A stretch of DNA of 64,000 nt from contig CM060203.1 of NCBI GenBank assembly GCA_030562195.1, forward strand, positions 16,334,034 to 16,398,033. The letters are read 5' to 3'. Under the pieces are notes generated by a model. That model did no database searches, was not told the DNA's origin, and was given only the letters and a program-made list of their open reading frames with translations. Below, one piece after another: positions 25,701-40,700 of this stretch. Numbering within the stretch: the stretch's first letter is position 1; each line of letters begins with the position of its first letter. The stretch comes from Nipponacmea schrenckii. Its lineage: Eukaryota; Mollusca; Gastropoda; Lottiidae. A program made the translations under genes and the position numbers.

Positions 25701-28700
25701 GAATGGCGCAAATCGATTCTTACATTTTGATAATTTATAATGGCTTCATACATGCACATTTAAATATGACTTCAATATCTAGCATACATGTACATGCACA
25801 TTTAAATATGACTTCAATATATCATACATGCAAATCTAAATGACTTCAATGTATCATACATGTACATCCAATTTAAATATGACTTTAATATATCATAAAT
25901 GCACATTTAAATGTGGTTTCAATATAACATACATGTACAACCAAATAAAAAACAGCTTCAATATATCATACATCCAATTTAAAAATGACTACAATATATC
26001 ATAAATCCACATTTAAATATGACTTCAATATATCATACATCCAATTTAAATATGACTTCAATATATCATACATCCACATTTAAATATGGCTTCAATATAT
26101 TATACATCCACATTAAAATATGGATTCAATATATCATACACCCAATTTAAATATGGCTTCAATATATCATACAACCACATTTAAATATGGCTTCAATATA
26201 TCTTACAACCACATTTGAATATGACTTCAATATATCATAAATGCACATTTAAATGTGGTTTCAATATAACATACAACCAAATAAAAAACAGCTTCAATAT
26301 AGCATACATCCAATTTAAAAATGAATTCAATATATCATACATCCACATTTAAATATGACTTCAATATACATGTATCATACATCCACATTTAAATATGGCT
26401 TCAATATATTATACATCCACATTTAAATATGGATTCAATATATCATACACCCAATTTAAATATGGCTTCAATATATCATACAACCACATTTAAATATGGC
26501 TTCAATACATTATATTAGTTTATATATATATACCTCTCCCATATACACCAAAGTGTAAGACAACTTTAACCTATCTCTTCAAATATCTTGATATTAGCAA
26601 TGTAGGAAAAAGGCAGATTAGCCTGTTTAATATTTTGTACCTTTCATAACTCAACAGAAAGAAAGAAGGAAAGACAGAAAGGAAAATCTCTTAATACCAG
26701 CAGGTCCTTGGCCAAACCTTTGGCATTAATCTTTCCAAAAGAGAAAGAGAGAAAGAAACAAACAAGGATAACAAGGTGACACGGTTGACAGTTAAGGATT
26801 ATTTATACCTGCTCTGCCAAATCCTTTGACATTAATATTTCCCCCGAGAAAGAAAGAAAAGGAAGAAAGAAAGAAAAAAAGAAAGAACTATGCAACTATA
26901 TTTTACAAGGACAACAACTTAGATTCACAAAAAACCTTTTCTACCAGTTGGTCCTTGAATCCTCGGCCAAACCTTTAGACATTGATTAGCCGTACCCGGA
27001 ACCTGGTAGTACCTGGTACCTATTTTGCTGTCCCTACATTAGCCAATATCTGTCAATACCAGAGAAAGGAGGTAGATTCACCACACCAATATTAGTAAAA
27101 ATATAACAACATTAAAAACATAACACCATAACACTGCAGTAAGCATTCCATTGAAATCAAATTTATAACTATAGATATTGTACATGTTTAAAGAGATCCA
27201 ATTTTAGGATATTCTGGATAAAAATGACTCAAAAAGTTCAAATTGATGAGTGGAATTGCAGGAACCTAGCTCAGACGCTACTTTAAAATTGAACGGTTCA
27301 AATCGATGCCATCATTAGCTATCAGTGTTCCTGATACCCACTGAAAAGTTAGAAAACCTCTTTACAGTACAAAATCTACAATTATAGCAAAGAACAGCGT
27401 GGAGACTAATAAAGGGCAATAACTCTATACATTTGTTCATCAAACTCAATACAAAAATCCTATTGACAAGTCACTACTATTACAGTAAAATATGTAACAA
27501 TTAATAAAGTCATGTCATTTCTATCTTTACCTTGAGAAAGTACGATCAATTTTCATTCTCCGTTTACCCTCTTCAAGAGTTTGGTACTCAGTTCGACCGC
27601 TGTAAAAAATAGTTGTTGGTACTTGTCAAAAATACATGTGAATAACAGTAACTGTATTTGATTTATTTTAGTTATTGAAAAAATCTGAATCCTTTCTTAA
27701 AAATAATAAGAATAAGACAAATCATGCAACAAAATTAAAATGCCTTTTTTTTTCATTTTTTGATTTTTTTAATATTTTTCAAGCAACTACCTATAAGGTG
27801 ACATAAGAAATTTTTATAACTTTTCTAGATTTTGAATAGAAATACTACATACACTTAAACCATGCAAATGATAAGGAATATAGGTAGTTTTCTTAGGTTT
27901 AGGTTTGGTGTTGTTCAAAATATTGTAACCACTTTCTACTTGTATACGGTTAAAATCTTATTTATAATATATTTTTACTGTTATATGTGGTTTCCATTCC
28001 ATAACTAAATTACTGGTATTAAAGTACATTAAACAAGATTGAAAGATTGGAACCTTGTATATTATAGTTGATGTGATTTTAAATCTGACTGTTTAATACG
28101 TGTTATTTAATTGCTGATTTTAGGTTACATTGTTTGTACTGATCTTTACCAGATTGTTTGTACTGATCTTTCCCTCATTGTTTTTACTGATCTTTCCAAC
28201 AATGTTTGTACTGATCTTTTCCTGATTTTTTGTACTGATCTTTACCAGATTGTTTGTACTGATCTTTCCCTCATTGTTTTTACTGATCTTTCCAACAATG
28301 TTTGTACTGATCTTTTCCTGATTGTTTGTACTGATCTTTCCCTCATTGTTTTTACTGATCTTGTCCTGATTGTTTGTACTGATCTTTCCAACAATGTTTG
28401 TACTGATCTTTTCCTGAATGTTTGTACCGATATTTGCCACAGTGTTTTTACTTATCTTTCCCTGATTGCTTGTACTGATCTTTTCCTGCTTGTACTGATC
28501 TTTTACTGATCTGTCCTTACTATTTGTACGCTTTCTCAGATTGTTGGTTCTGATCGTTCCTGGATTGTTTGTACTGATCTTTCCCAGATTTTTTGTACTA
28601 ATCTTTCAAATTTATCTTTCCCTGCTTTGTTTTTTAATTTGTCTTTCCTTGATTGTTTATATCTTTCTCGGATTGTTTGTATTTACATTTCACAAATAAT

Positions 28701-31700
28701 TTGTATTTAAATGTCCCAAAATATTTCTTATATTATTTGTTTTTAATTTTCCCAAATTATTTGCATGTACATTTCCCAAATAATTTACATTTTCCAAATA
28801 ACTTGTATTTACATTTCTTAAGTAATTTGTATTTTCATATCCCAAAATATTTGTATTTACATTTCCCAGATTATTTGTGTTTACATTTCCCATATCAGTT
28901 TTATTTACATTTCCCAAAATATTTGTATTTACATTTCCAAAATTATTAGTAGATTGCTCTTTTCTTTCCTAATTTGACTTGTCTTTATTTACATTTACAG
29001 GGGATGGTAAGGGAATAATGAGAAATGATCACTCAAATTACGCAAGCAGGCACATTTGGACAAGGCATGAAGCAGGCAGTAGCAGAGAAGGTATTGAAGC
29101 AGTACGAAAATGGGGTGCGAATGTGTTTATGCACAATGATTCTTATGAACAAGGAATAACAAACATGCTGCAAGCAATGTACATTAATAACTAGGAACAG
29201 GGATAGAACAAAACTCAGGGATAGTTGATAAGATTCTTAGTGTAACAACAGTCGCTGTTTAATTAACAATTTAAGAACTGTTGCCTATTTCTACTTTATA
29301 TCTGCAGAAGTATTAAATACTTCTTACATGAGCCAGTCAAAACACTGCTACTTATGACTTGTTTTGTTTTAGTTGAAAATTTTGTTACATTCTAGAATAT
29401 TTTAAGAGTACATACATCTCTTTTTGAATATCAATGATTGTTTTAAAAGAATTTAGATAAAGTAATTTGTATAAAAATAGCCCCAATCCAATCTAATTTA
29501 AGGATGCTTATTTAAAGATGCTTATTTAAAGATGCTTATTTAAGGATGCTTATTTAAAGATGCTTATTTAAGGATGCTTATTTGATGACAAGAGAACTTG
29601 GTATAAACGTCAAGTTGACATATTTTTGTCTATACTACCAGTATATCCTGATTAAATATTTATCAAGTTAACTTGTCCTTATATTGTTTACTGTCTGTAG
29701 TAAGCAATTACGCTTCTATACCATGATTATATAGATAATTATTGTCCTACAAAACCTACTTTGTTGACTTATTTATTTTGGTACAAAATACTACTCAAAA
29801 TTGGTACATTTGGAAATACTGCGTCTTAAAATGAATATAAAAAAAAATATTTTAAACTTGACCAAGAGAATATATTCATCACTAAATATTCTTGCTGCCA
29901 TAAATAAAAAAACAGAATCCTTATGTATAATTACAAACCTTAGTAATTATCCATAAAATGCAAATAATTAATGAAAAACACTTAATAAATTGATTTAGAG
30001 TTTTCCAGATTTTAAGGGATAATGTTACTTTGTGACACCAGGTAAGTTCAATGATGTATATATACTCATATTGACCATTTTTGAGAATTAAAATATTAAG
30101 TCCACACTTAATCACATAATTACCGAATATTATTTCTTCAATTATGCAAGACTGTCAGGATTTTTCAAAATATCATGGGTTTTTAAGAGAAAATTAGTCA
30201 TGATTACAAGTTTTAGTAATAACAATAATTATGTTGTTCTATAAGGTTCAGGCTTATAAATATTTTAGTTCCAATATAATTTAAATAAGAATAAATAATT
30301 GGGGGTCAAGTTAGTAAAACATCAACTTAAAAAAAATCTTCAATCATTCTTGTCAATAAATACTTTTTAAAACAGTAATTTTATTTATTCTTTGATTCTC
30401 AGTGTTTTACAAATAATTTAAAATTTTGGGGTGAAAGTAAGGATTTTTAAGGATGTTGGACAAAAAGTGATGATTTAAGAAAAATATACTTATGACATGA
30501 ATGATTTGCAAATTACGGAACGGTCAAATGAAGAAGTTAGCCTCTTACCAAAACTAAAGAAAACACAACACAAACAGTAGTGAAACATACCTGTACCTAA
30601 ATTTTGATCCAATAGAAAAGATTTTCTTCGTGGCAGGATTAGGGATATGTAGTCTGAAAAACGTGTGATGTTCCACGCACGATTTCCACAAATTTTTACA
30701 CGATCTATAGCTCACCATGTTGAAACCAATCAAATTTTCAACAGTATCATTCTATAATATAAACATAATGAATGAATGAATGAAGTATGCCATAACTGGA
30801 TAAATGAATAAATGAATAAAGTATGCCATAACTGGATAAATGAATGGATAACATATGCCATGATTGAATACATAAACACAATGAATGAATGAGTTAATAA
30901 AGTATGCCATAACTGTATGAATGAATGAATAAATATGCCATGATGGAATACATAAACACAATGAATGAATGAGTGAATAAAGGATGCCATAACTGGATGA
31001 ATGAATGAATAAAATATGCCAAGATCGAATAAATGAATGAACGAAAAAAAAAATCAGTAGAATTGGGCATCATCGATCAATGCTTTGAGTTTAAACGTCT
31101 TCTATCAACCAAATTATTGGTAGGATATAATGCTACTGATATACTGATACTTTGTGGATCAGTTTGAAGTATAATTCAAAAAGTCATTTTTTGAAATCAA
31201 TCTTACTTACCGCTTCCCTTCTCAATTGAATAAAAAACTGCTTTCTTTTGAAGGAAATTTTGACTATTTTGGCCCTGTAAAAAGAAATAAGTATTATATA
31301 ACTTTTGATAAAACTCTCTCTACCCACAAGACAAATGAAATGAATAAAGTTTTACATCCTACTGTTCTGCACCTTCTTGGCCTACAAAGATAGATATCAC
31401 CAAGCAGTTAGCAATGAGGGAAATTTTGCAAAGAGGCAGCAGTCCTATTTGATGGACCTTGCATAAACACTAGGCTTGATTGCAACAGACATTATTCAAC
31501 TTTCTTGAACCAGTTGTTACATTCCACATAAATATGGTACTATTTTGTAAAACTTGAATTAGCACATTGAAACATGTCTAACAAGTTAAAAATTGGTTAT
31601 TCAAGGTAGAATCATACCAAGGTTCACTTACCAAAAAAATGTATTCATTTTAACATTATTTTGAAAGACAACTAGTCCAGCAGAAGTCACACCAAGCTGA

Positions 31701-34700
31701 ATCTCAATATTACTTTGATCCTGGAAATAAACAGTAAACTAGATTATCAATTCCAAAATCAACGTAAATTGAACAAGGGGCTTTTTGGGGAAAATTTTAC
31801 TAAAATAAAAGTTTAAGAAACAGAATCTCATTAGATGATTAAAAATGAATTTAACATCTATTAGCCATTAACCAAGCAGAATAACCAAAACATTGAAATT
31901 ATTTATGGTGAGTTTTTGGTTCAAGGCCAAGGCCATGTACTCTTGAAACAGCGCTAAGATATTTTACAGGTTTTAACATTCTGGTGCTAGTATTGTTTTG
32001 AAAATACAAGACAAGGTTCAAGCTAATATCATGGTTTTATTTCATATAATCTCCCCTTTACTGTTTTAATTTTTATAAAAATACATTCAACAATTTAATA
32101 AAGAAATAAATTTGAATTCAGGTCATACTTTATAATGAGTCATTTAAACCTGGGGCCTAATTCTTAAATTTAACCCAAATTTTAAGAAATACAGAAATCT
32201 GAATGGATAATAAAACTATATTTAAAATAAATTTTAGTGAGATGACTGGAACACTAAAATCCTCTTAAGATATGTTTTCAAGAATAAGGGCCCAGGTTCA
32301 AAGTTCAATTTGTTAATTTAATTTTTCAAAGCATGCTTAACAAGTTACAATAAATATTAATAAATAAAATTAAAACAAAATAAATAATGCAAATAAATGC
32401 CCAGAAAATTATTATTATTATTATTACAGGCTGAAATACATATCAAAGCATATATATATAATGCAATTATGCAAAAATATGCCCAGAAAATAACTATATT
32501 ACAAAGCAGGCCAAATACTTAGTAAATACTAAGCAGTTTTATCAAATTCTAGCTTCACACACCCTTATTTTAGTCTAAGCACTATATATACAAATTGATA
32601 TGATGGACATTTCATGACGGTCACTCAATTGATTTATTACAATATTTTATGTTATATTGCAACATTTACAACATTTGGGCTCAAGTAGGTACAGTAAAAT
32701 GATTCCATCAAAACTGAAATGGAGGTTACATCCTGCTTTTCTGAACCTAATGAAGATGGGTAATGCCGTGCAGTATGCAATGAGAGAAATTTTGTCAGGA
32801 CAGTGGCATGTTTTAACTGTCAAAGGATCTCTCACGTGCACAGCCCATAGCACAGATTACTAGTCCCATTCAAGAAGTAGACAGTTTGTTCATGTTATTC
32901 CCTATCAAAATAACTATCCAGAGTTTATGTGGCTGAACAGTAGGTGTAAAACTCCATTCATTTCATATCATTTGACATTGTCTGAAGATTTCATGACCCA
33001 TATTAAACTTTGGACCTAAAGTATCACTTAAACTTAATAATATAAACATATCATAGGATATGATAAACAACTCATTTCCTATCTGAAATATCCTAATAAA
33101 TTAAGTGATAAACTGTTACCCTACTGGAGTTATGGTTGTATATATAGCAGGACAATGGTTGACTGGAAAAATTAATTAAGTACCTGGTAGCCCATTTATA
33201 ATTAATTGTTCAACCAACCATTGGTAGCCTATTTATAATTAATTTCCAGCCAACCATTGGTAGCCCATTTACAAATAAGTTTCATTGGTAGACCATTTAT
33301 AATTAATTTCCAGCCAACCATTGGTAGTGCATTTATAATTTATTCTCAGCTAATCATTGGTAGCAGATTTATAGTTAATTTCCAGCCAACCATTGGTAGC
33401 CTATTTATAATTAATTTTTCAGCCAACCATTAGTAGCCTATTTATAATTAATTGTTCAACCAACCATTGGTAGCCTATTTATAATTAATTTCCAGCCAAC
33501 CATTGGTAGCCCATTTATAATTAATTTCCATCCAACCATTGGTAGCCGGTTTATAATTAATTTTCGGCCAACCATTGGTAGCACATGTATAATTATTTTT
33601 TCAGCCAACCATTGATAGTAGTTTATAATTAATTTCAGCCAACCATTGGTAGCACATTTATAATTATTTTATTCAGCCAACCATTGAAGTGTTTATAATT
33701 AATTTCCAGCCAACCTTTGGTAGCGCATTTATATTATTTTCAGTCAACCATTGGTAGTTTATAATTATTTTTAGCCAACCATTGTTAACTAGCATTATAA
33801 TTAATTTCCAGCCAACCATTGTTTGAATATAACATAATACACCACCTATGTAAATTATTACAGATAGTTTTTAGACAGATGCCGACAGTTGCAATTTAAA
33901 ATAAGCAATTAGAATGAATGTTTGATGTTATGCCTTTAAGTGATGTTAGTTTATAGTTATATAAATGCCACTCAAATTTAATAACAAAAATAATAGCTAT
34001 TATTAATATAACATAAACACCACCTAGATAAATTTAACAGATAGCTTTAGACAGATGGACGTGGGCATTAGAAAATGTGAGTTATATATTAAGTTATTCT
34101 GTATCTTAGAATAGAATTTACGTTTTCAAGAAAGGTCAATATGAGGATATATTCATCAATGAACTTACCTAGTGTCATAAAGTAACAGAATCCCTTAAAA
34201 TCTGGAAAACTCACAAAACTTAGTAATTTATTGAAAAACTACTTAATCAATTTATTAAGTGTTTTTCAATCATCAATTGCATGTTTATGGATAATTACTA
34301 AGTCTTTTTTTATTTATCCGATTCTGTAAGGTTATTTATGGCAGCTGGTTTATCTACTGATGAATATATGCTCTTTTCGTCCAAGTTTAAAATTCTAAGT
34401 TCATTCTAAGACACAGTATTCCCTTAAAGATAAAAGAGCGCTAAATACGCCTACTTCAGCATATTAGTAAAACAACACACTTTGTAAAGTTTTATTAAAT
34501 ATCTGTTAACAAAAAAGTGCAGAATGTGCAGTCAATTCTAATATTTTTTGGACTATAAATGGAAAGAGCTTAGACATATTCTTTTATTTAGGCCAAATTT
34601 GAAAATTTTATCATACATTATTGCAGAAATAACGCAATAATTAAATTAAAGGTCAAACATGCTAGATTTATACGGATGGACGTACTCACTGCTAATACCA

Positions 34701-37700
34701 TCTTCATAATTTCAAGCTTTAAGAATTTCATACCTATACCTTGATTAATATTGACACCTTTCTTGTATCATGGAAGTATGTAAATGAAGCCATTTAATTG
34801 CATTTTACGCTAGCGAATACAGCCAATCAAATGCCTCAACAAAGTCTTTGAACACAAAGCCATAATGTTTAGTCTTTTGTCGTTGTCTGATTGGCTGTAT
34901 TTGCTGGCGTACAACGCAATCAAATTGCTTTAATAGCAACATTCCATGATATAAGAAAGGTTGTAATTGTAGTCAAGTTTTAAAGGGATAATAGGCATTA
35001 GAAGGAAGATAAAAATTTAATTTCACTTAAATTTGGATAATAACAGTATGTTTTCATCAGTGGACTTACCTGGTGTCATAACTTATACATCAAAATCCCT
35101 CTATTATCGGATAAATCCACAAAATCATGTAGTTAATTATAAAACGCTTAATACTTCCATAAAGCGATTTTCAAATTGTAAATATAAAGGAAAGTAACTC
35201 TAACATGTGGGTTTTCACGCGGCCTTGACCCCTACTGTTGAATTGCACAATGATGTTTTAGCCTTGATTTCCCAGACACTTTGATTCTCAAACTGAATAG
35301 AATCATACCAGACTCACTTTTTTTTTTAAATTCCGAATATATTTTTATTGTCGCTTTTTAAAATTTGGTAAAGTGTGGGATGCATACTTATTTAACTAAT
35401 AGTCAATATTAAACACAAATATTAGCCGTAGGACAAGTGTATTCTAATGGCTATTATCCCTTTAAGTACGAAGTTTGTAACAGCTTGAGATTATGAAAAT
35501 GTGCCAATAGTATCATTGCAAATTCAAAATCTGGGGGTTTTAAAAATAAAAATGATGCTAAAATATTAGTGTTATTTTACCACTTCTAATTCAGCTTCTT
35601 CTATCACATCTCCTTCTATCATACTCTTTTAGAAACAAAATAAATACAAACATAACTAAGTACTCAAATACTAAGTACAAGTCAAGATAAGTTTCACACT
35701 TAAAGAGGCAGACCCACATAATTCAAATGAAAATATCTATAAATTTACCACCATTCAATGCAACAATGACAGTGAAAAGACTACCTTTAATAAGGTCCCA
35801 TCTTCACAATGTCTAGCATTATTGTAGACAAAATTTGTAATGCCTCTGCATTGTGAAGATGTCCAAAAACTTATTTTAAACTAGGTCTACTAAGAGTATA
35901 TATATTCATCAAAACTATATAAAAGAACTTTTCCATAAAGCATAAAAAGATAGTAATTCTTTTAAGGTTTTTGTCTATGAGGTGACAATTTGTATTTCGT
36001 GGGAGACCACTTGAAACTTGTATAAATTTGCCATATTTGGGCATTTTCACTTTTCAGCACTTTTTTAAAGTTCATAAAATCAGAATAACACTTATAATAA
36101 ACAGTGGGAACGGGTATACTGGTTTTCTATGTTCATAGGTCTGAAGCTTTAAATGAACTATTTGTTTTGAAGGTCTAACTGATTAGAAGTGAATTCATAA
36201 ATTTTTTCTTAGTAAGATTTGCTTGAATATTTTTTGTAGTGCTTATTTCACACTGGATGCTTAGCAAAACAAATATGCAAACAATATATAGAACACACCA
36301 ATTGCTATATTAACATTTATCCATACTAATCTAGTAGCAAGAAGGCTTTTACAACACATTCAAACCAAAAACCAACATGATCAAGTACTACATGAGTCAG
36401 TTACATCTTTCTACATGTTCTGTAATACCAAGGGACATTTCTATTAACTCTTGCTATCTTCGGCCCCTCGGTAGGGTGGGGTCCCAGGGTTCTAACCCTG
36501 CAAGCGAGAATTAAGCCCCAGCAAAGCTTTTCAGCTCAAATGAGATTGTTTGATTTGACCTGACTTTTTTCAAACCAAAAAGATATTTGACTATGTGTTT
36601 GGAGCCTCAAAATCGTAGGACAACTTCTCTAGGTTTCCATTTTTCAAAAGTTCGTAGTCGACCTTTTGCATGAATTGAAGCCTGGACCTTCAGGTTAGTA
36701 AGCAAGTGTTTTAATTCACTGAGCGACTGAGGCTCCCTAAAGCAACAGTCATAACTTCCTAAAAGATTGAATATATTTGTAGGGATTATGCAATTTTTGT
36801 ACAGTTCTAGTATTTTCAAGGACTATTTACCTAACTTTACAACAAAGACAGGTTAAACTGGAAAATTAAAAAATCTGAGGTGATAGTTCCTTGGTATTTC
36901 AGATATTTTTACATCTACACTATAAATAAAATATATAGAAAGCTAGGTAATGAACTCTTCATTCGACACCTAGTCAAAGCATGCTTACCCTTACCCGAGC
37001 ATTATGTAAATCTACACCATACATCTCTAGACGCTTAGCCTTGTCCAGGAAATTATACTCGGCATCAGCAGGATTCTGACCCCTGTAAATGAAAATCATG
37101 TACATATTAACTTAGCTGAAAAAATATAAGGTCATTTGAGGAAAATTCAAAATATAATGGTCATCTGGGGAAAATTCAAAATATAATGGTCATCTGGGGA
37201 AAAATCAAAATATAATGGTCATCTGGGGAAAATTCAAAATATAATGGTCATTTGAGGAAAATTCATAAATGGTCATCTGGGGAAAATTCAAAATATAATG
37301 GTCATCTGGGGAAAATTCAAAATATAATGGTCATTTGAGGAAAATTCAAAATATAATAGTCATATAAGGAAAATTCAAAATAAAATATAATGGTCATCTT
37401 GGAGAAAATTCAAAATATAATGGTCATCTGAGGAAATTCAAAATATAATGGTCATCTGGAGACAATTCAAAATATAATGGTCATCTGGAGAAAATTCAAA
37501 ATATAATAGTCATCTGAAAAAAAAATGGTCATCTGGAGAAAATTCAAAATATAATGGTCATCTGGGGAAAATTCAAAATATAATGGTCATCTGGGAAAAT
37601 TTAAAATATAATTGTCATCTGGGGAAAATTAAAAAATATAATGGTCATCTGGGAAAAATTCAAAAAAATAATGGTCATCTGGGGAAAATTAAAAATATAA

Positions 37701-40700
37701 TGGTCATCTGGGGAAAATAAAATATAATGGTCATCTGGGGAAAATTCAAAATATAATGGTAATCTGGAAAAATTCAAAATATAATGGCCAGCTGGGTAAA
37801 ATTCAAAATATAATGGTATCTTGAGGAAATTCAAAATATAATGGCCACCTGGGTAAAATTCAAAATATATGGTATTGATTATGGTCATCTGAGGAACAAT
37901 ATCCCATTAAATATATTATAATGGTCATCTAGAGAAAATTCAAAATATAATGGTCATCTGGAGAAAATTAAAAATATAATGGTCATCTGGGGAAAATTCG
38001 AAATATAATGGTCATCTGGGGAAAATTCGAAATATAATGGTCATCTGGAAAAAATATAATGGTCATCTGGAGAAAATTCAAAATATAATGGTCATCTGAG
38101 GAAATTTAAAAATATAATGGTCATCTGAAGAAAATTCAAAATCTAATAGTCTAAGTCCAAGTAAGGGAAGACTGGTATCACAAACTAGGGAGTTGTTGGA
38201 AGCTGACATATTAACATTCGCTTCCAGTCGAATCCCCAACAAATAGTGTTCAAAAAAACTATTCATACCTGTGTTGCTTGTGTTTCTCGGCCACCTGTCT
38301 TTCGAAATCTTCGGTTTGATTTGGTACAAACACATATCCCATTAAATAACCTTCTTTATGTTCATCTGGATTATAGTCACCTAATTCAGCTGTGGAAGAA
38401 ATCATCACAATTCAAGACACAATTCCTTATTTTTGGACTATTACTTTACCAAGTTGAAGCATTAAAATTAAATGTTCATTTTAAATGAATGAAATGAATG
38501 GAATTTTACGTCCTACTATTCTGTGCCTTATGGGCTAATGAAGAAGGGCAACACCATGCAGTGTGCAATGAAGGAAAATTTGCCACGACAGCAGCCTTAG
38601 CCTACTCTTTTTGCGATTTTTAGCTGTTGAGGGATCTTAATGAGCACAGCCTGTAGCACAGGGGGCCTCGGTTTATTGTCTCATCTGAACAACTAGACCC
38701 TTGTCTATGCTAGTCCCTTCGTCCTGCATAACTGACAAGGGGAAACCGTGCTGAAAAACCAAAAGTTCATCTTGACCTTTGCTGGGAATGAACTGTGAAC
38801 CCTTAGGTTAGCAAACAAGCATCTAAATCACTGAGCCATGGCAAATCCCTAACATTCGTTCTAAGAGGCAGTATGGCTTTAAAAAAGTTGATTTACACAC
38901 TTACATTGAACAGCATAACTAGATAAGAGAGCAGCTTGACTAGGCACACAGACTAATTTCCCTGTCAAGATATCTTTCTTCACTTGTAGAAAAAAATGGT
39001 ACCTATTAGAACAAAAAAAATAACATTATGAGTCTACTTACAACAACATGCCAAATGACAAACTGGAAGAGTCAAAATTTCATAGAATAAGTACTTTCAC
39101 AATTAGTAAAGGTACAACATCTTTATCTTATAAGAAGATAATCAGGGATTAATGAAGAAGCCATAATTTAGAGATGTGGTACCTGTGTCACGAAGTCATG
39201 TTATACTGACCCTCATCTTTTAAATGTTGTTCAAATCAGAACTTCATCCTATACCTTGACTACAAGCCCCACTTTCTTATATTACAGTCACTGTGATTGG
39301 ATTGTACACCAGCGAATACAACCAATCAGTGCCCTTGATTTCATGCGTTAAGAAATCTGCCCGAGAACCAGCTGGTAAAAGATTCTTAAATGTGAACCCA
39401 ATATAGTTGTTTCTTACTTTTGATATTTTTTGTCACCTAAAGTAATTACCTTGTATATTCTTCTGATAATTTACTTGGATCCGAAACATAAAATTTTACA
39501 CGAAAATAGAAGACAAATGGAGGACCAACTGAAAAAAAAATTTAAAAAAAGTTTAAAGTATACCCATAAGCGCTTATTTTCACCCCCATGTAAAATAAAA
39601 AAATGTTCAAAGTATACCCATAAGCACTTATTCTCACCCATGTAAAATAAACAGTTAATTATCATTTTATCTCTCTACAATTGAGCACTATTTTAACAAT
39701 GGTATTTATATATCATTCTACATAAGCTGTATTGAGCTGTATTTTAACAGAAGTATTTATATATCATTCTACAATGCATGGAGTAAGCTGTATTTTAACA
39801 GTAGTATTTATATATCATTCTACAATAGATGTATTGAGCTGTATTTTAACAGTGGTACATGTATTTCAATATTGCTCTACAATAAAAGTATTGAGCTGTA
39901 TTTTAACAGTAGTATTTATATATCATTCTACAATGCATGGAGTAAGCTGTATTTTAACCATAGTATATCTATATCGCTCTGCAATTGATGTATTGAGCAC
40001 TATTCTAACAATGGTATTTATATATCATTCTACAATATATGTATTGAGCTGTATTTTAACAGTGGTATTTCCATATTGCTCTGCAATTGATGTATTGAGC
40101 ACTGCAATTGATGTATTGGGCACTATTTTAACAGTGAAAATGTCTTATTAATGTATGTTTAAATACAAATATCTTAAATGTCAACTTAAAAGGAAATGAA
40201 ACAGATGGTAAAATATACTCACTTCTGCATTGCTTTTTAATGGTTTTTAAAGGATCAAGCCACCTCTAAAATAATATAAACACAACCACATTAAAATCAT
40301 TATGATAATTTAAATTAAAGATGGCTCACCAGGCAGCAGTTAGGAAATCACAAATTTCTTCTAGTAAAAAACAAACTCATACTAATTTTAAAACAGAAAT
40401 GAATTCAGTAATCTAGTGTTTACGTCCTACTATTTGCACCTAATGGGCTAATAAAGATGAGTTTCACCATGCAGTGTGCAATGAGGGAAATTTTACAATG
40501 AAAAACTCTTTTTGCATATATCAAAAATTGTCTTGAACATGTACAGCCTTTAGTACACAAGGCCTTGGTTTATTGTCCAATCCCAATGACTTGACGCTTT
40601 TACCCTCTCAGCTCCTGACCTGCATCACTGACAAGGAGAAACTGGGCTGAAGAATATCCACCTTTGCTAGGACTAAACCCTGAGCCTTCAGCTTAGCAGC

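Noticed and set aside
28111..28509. 132-codon plus-strand and 106-codon minus-strand open frames
   Set aside because: Both are products of the 24-bp minisatellite, whose period is a multiple of three. No start context, splice sites or conserved sequence.
32647..32863. Open frames on both strands of about 68 codons
   Set aside because: They fall in a SINE fragment that recurs many times in the window.
37601..37888. 95-codon minus-strand open frame
   Set aside because: Lies within the 29-bp minisatellite in a phosphatase intron.
39732..40151. 139-codon plus-strand open frame and its relatives at 10752-11232 on the minus strand
   Set aside because: Low-complexity translation of the inverted minisatellite pair (repeated ILTVVF-type words).
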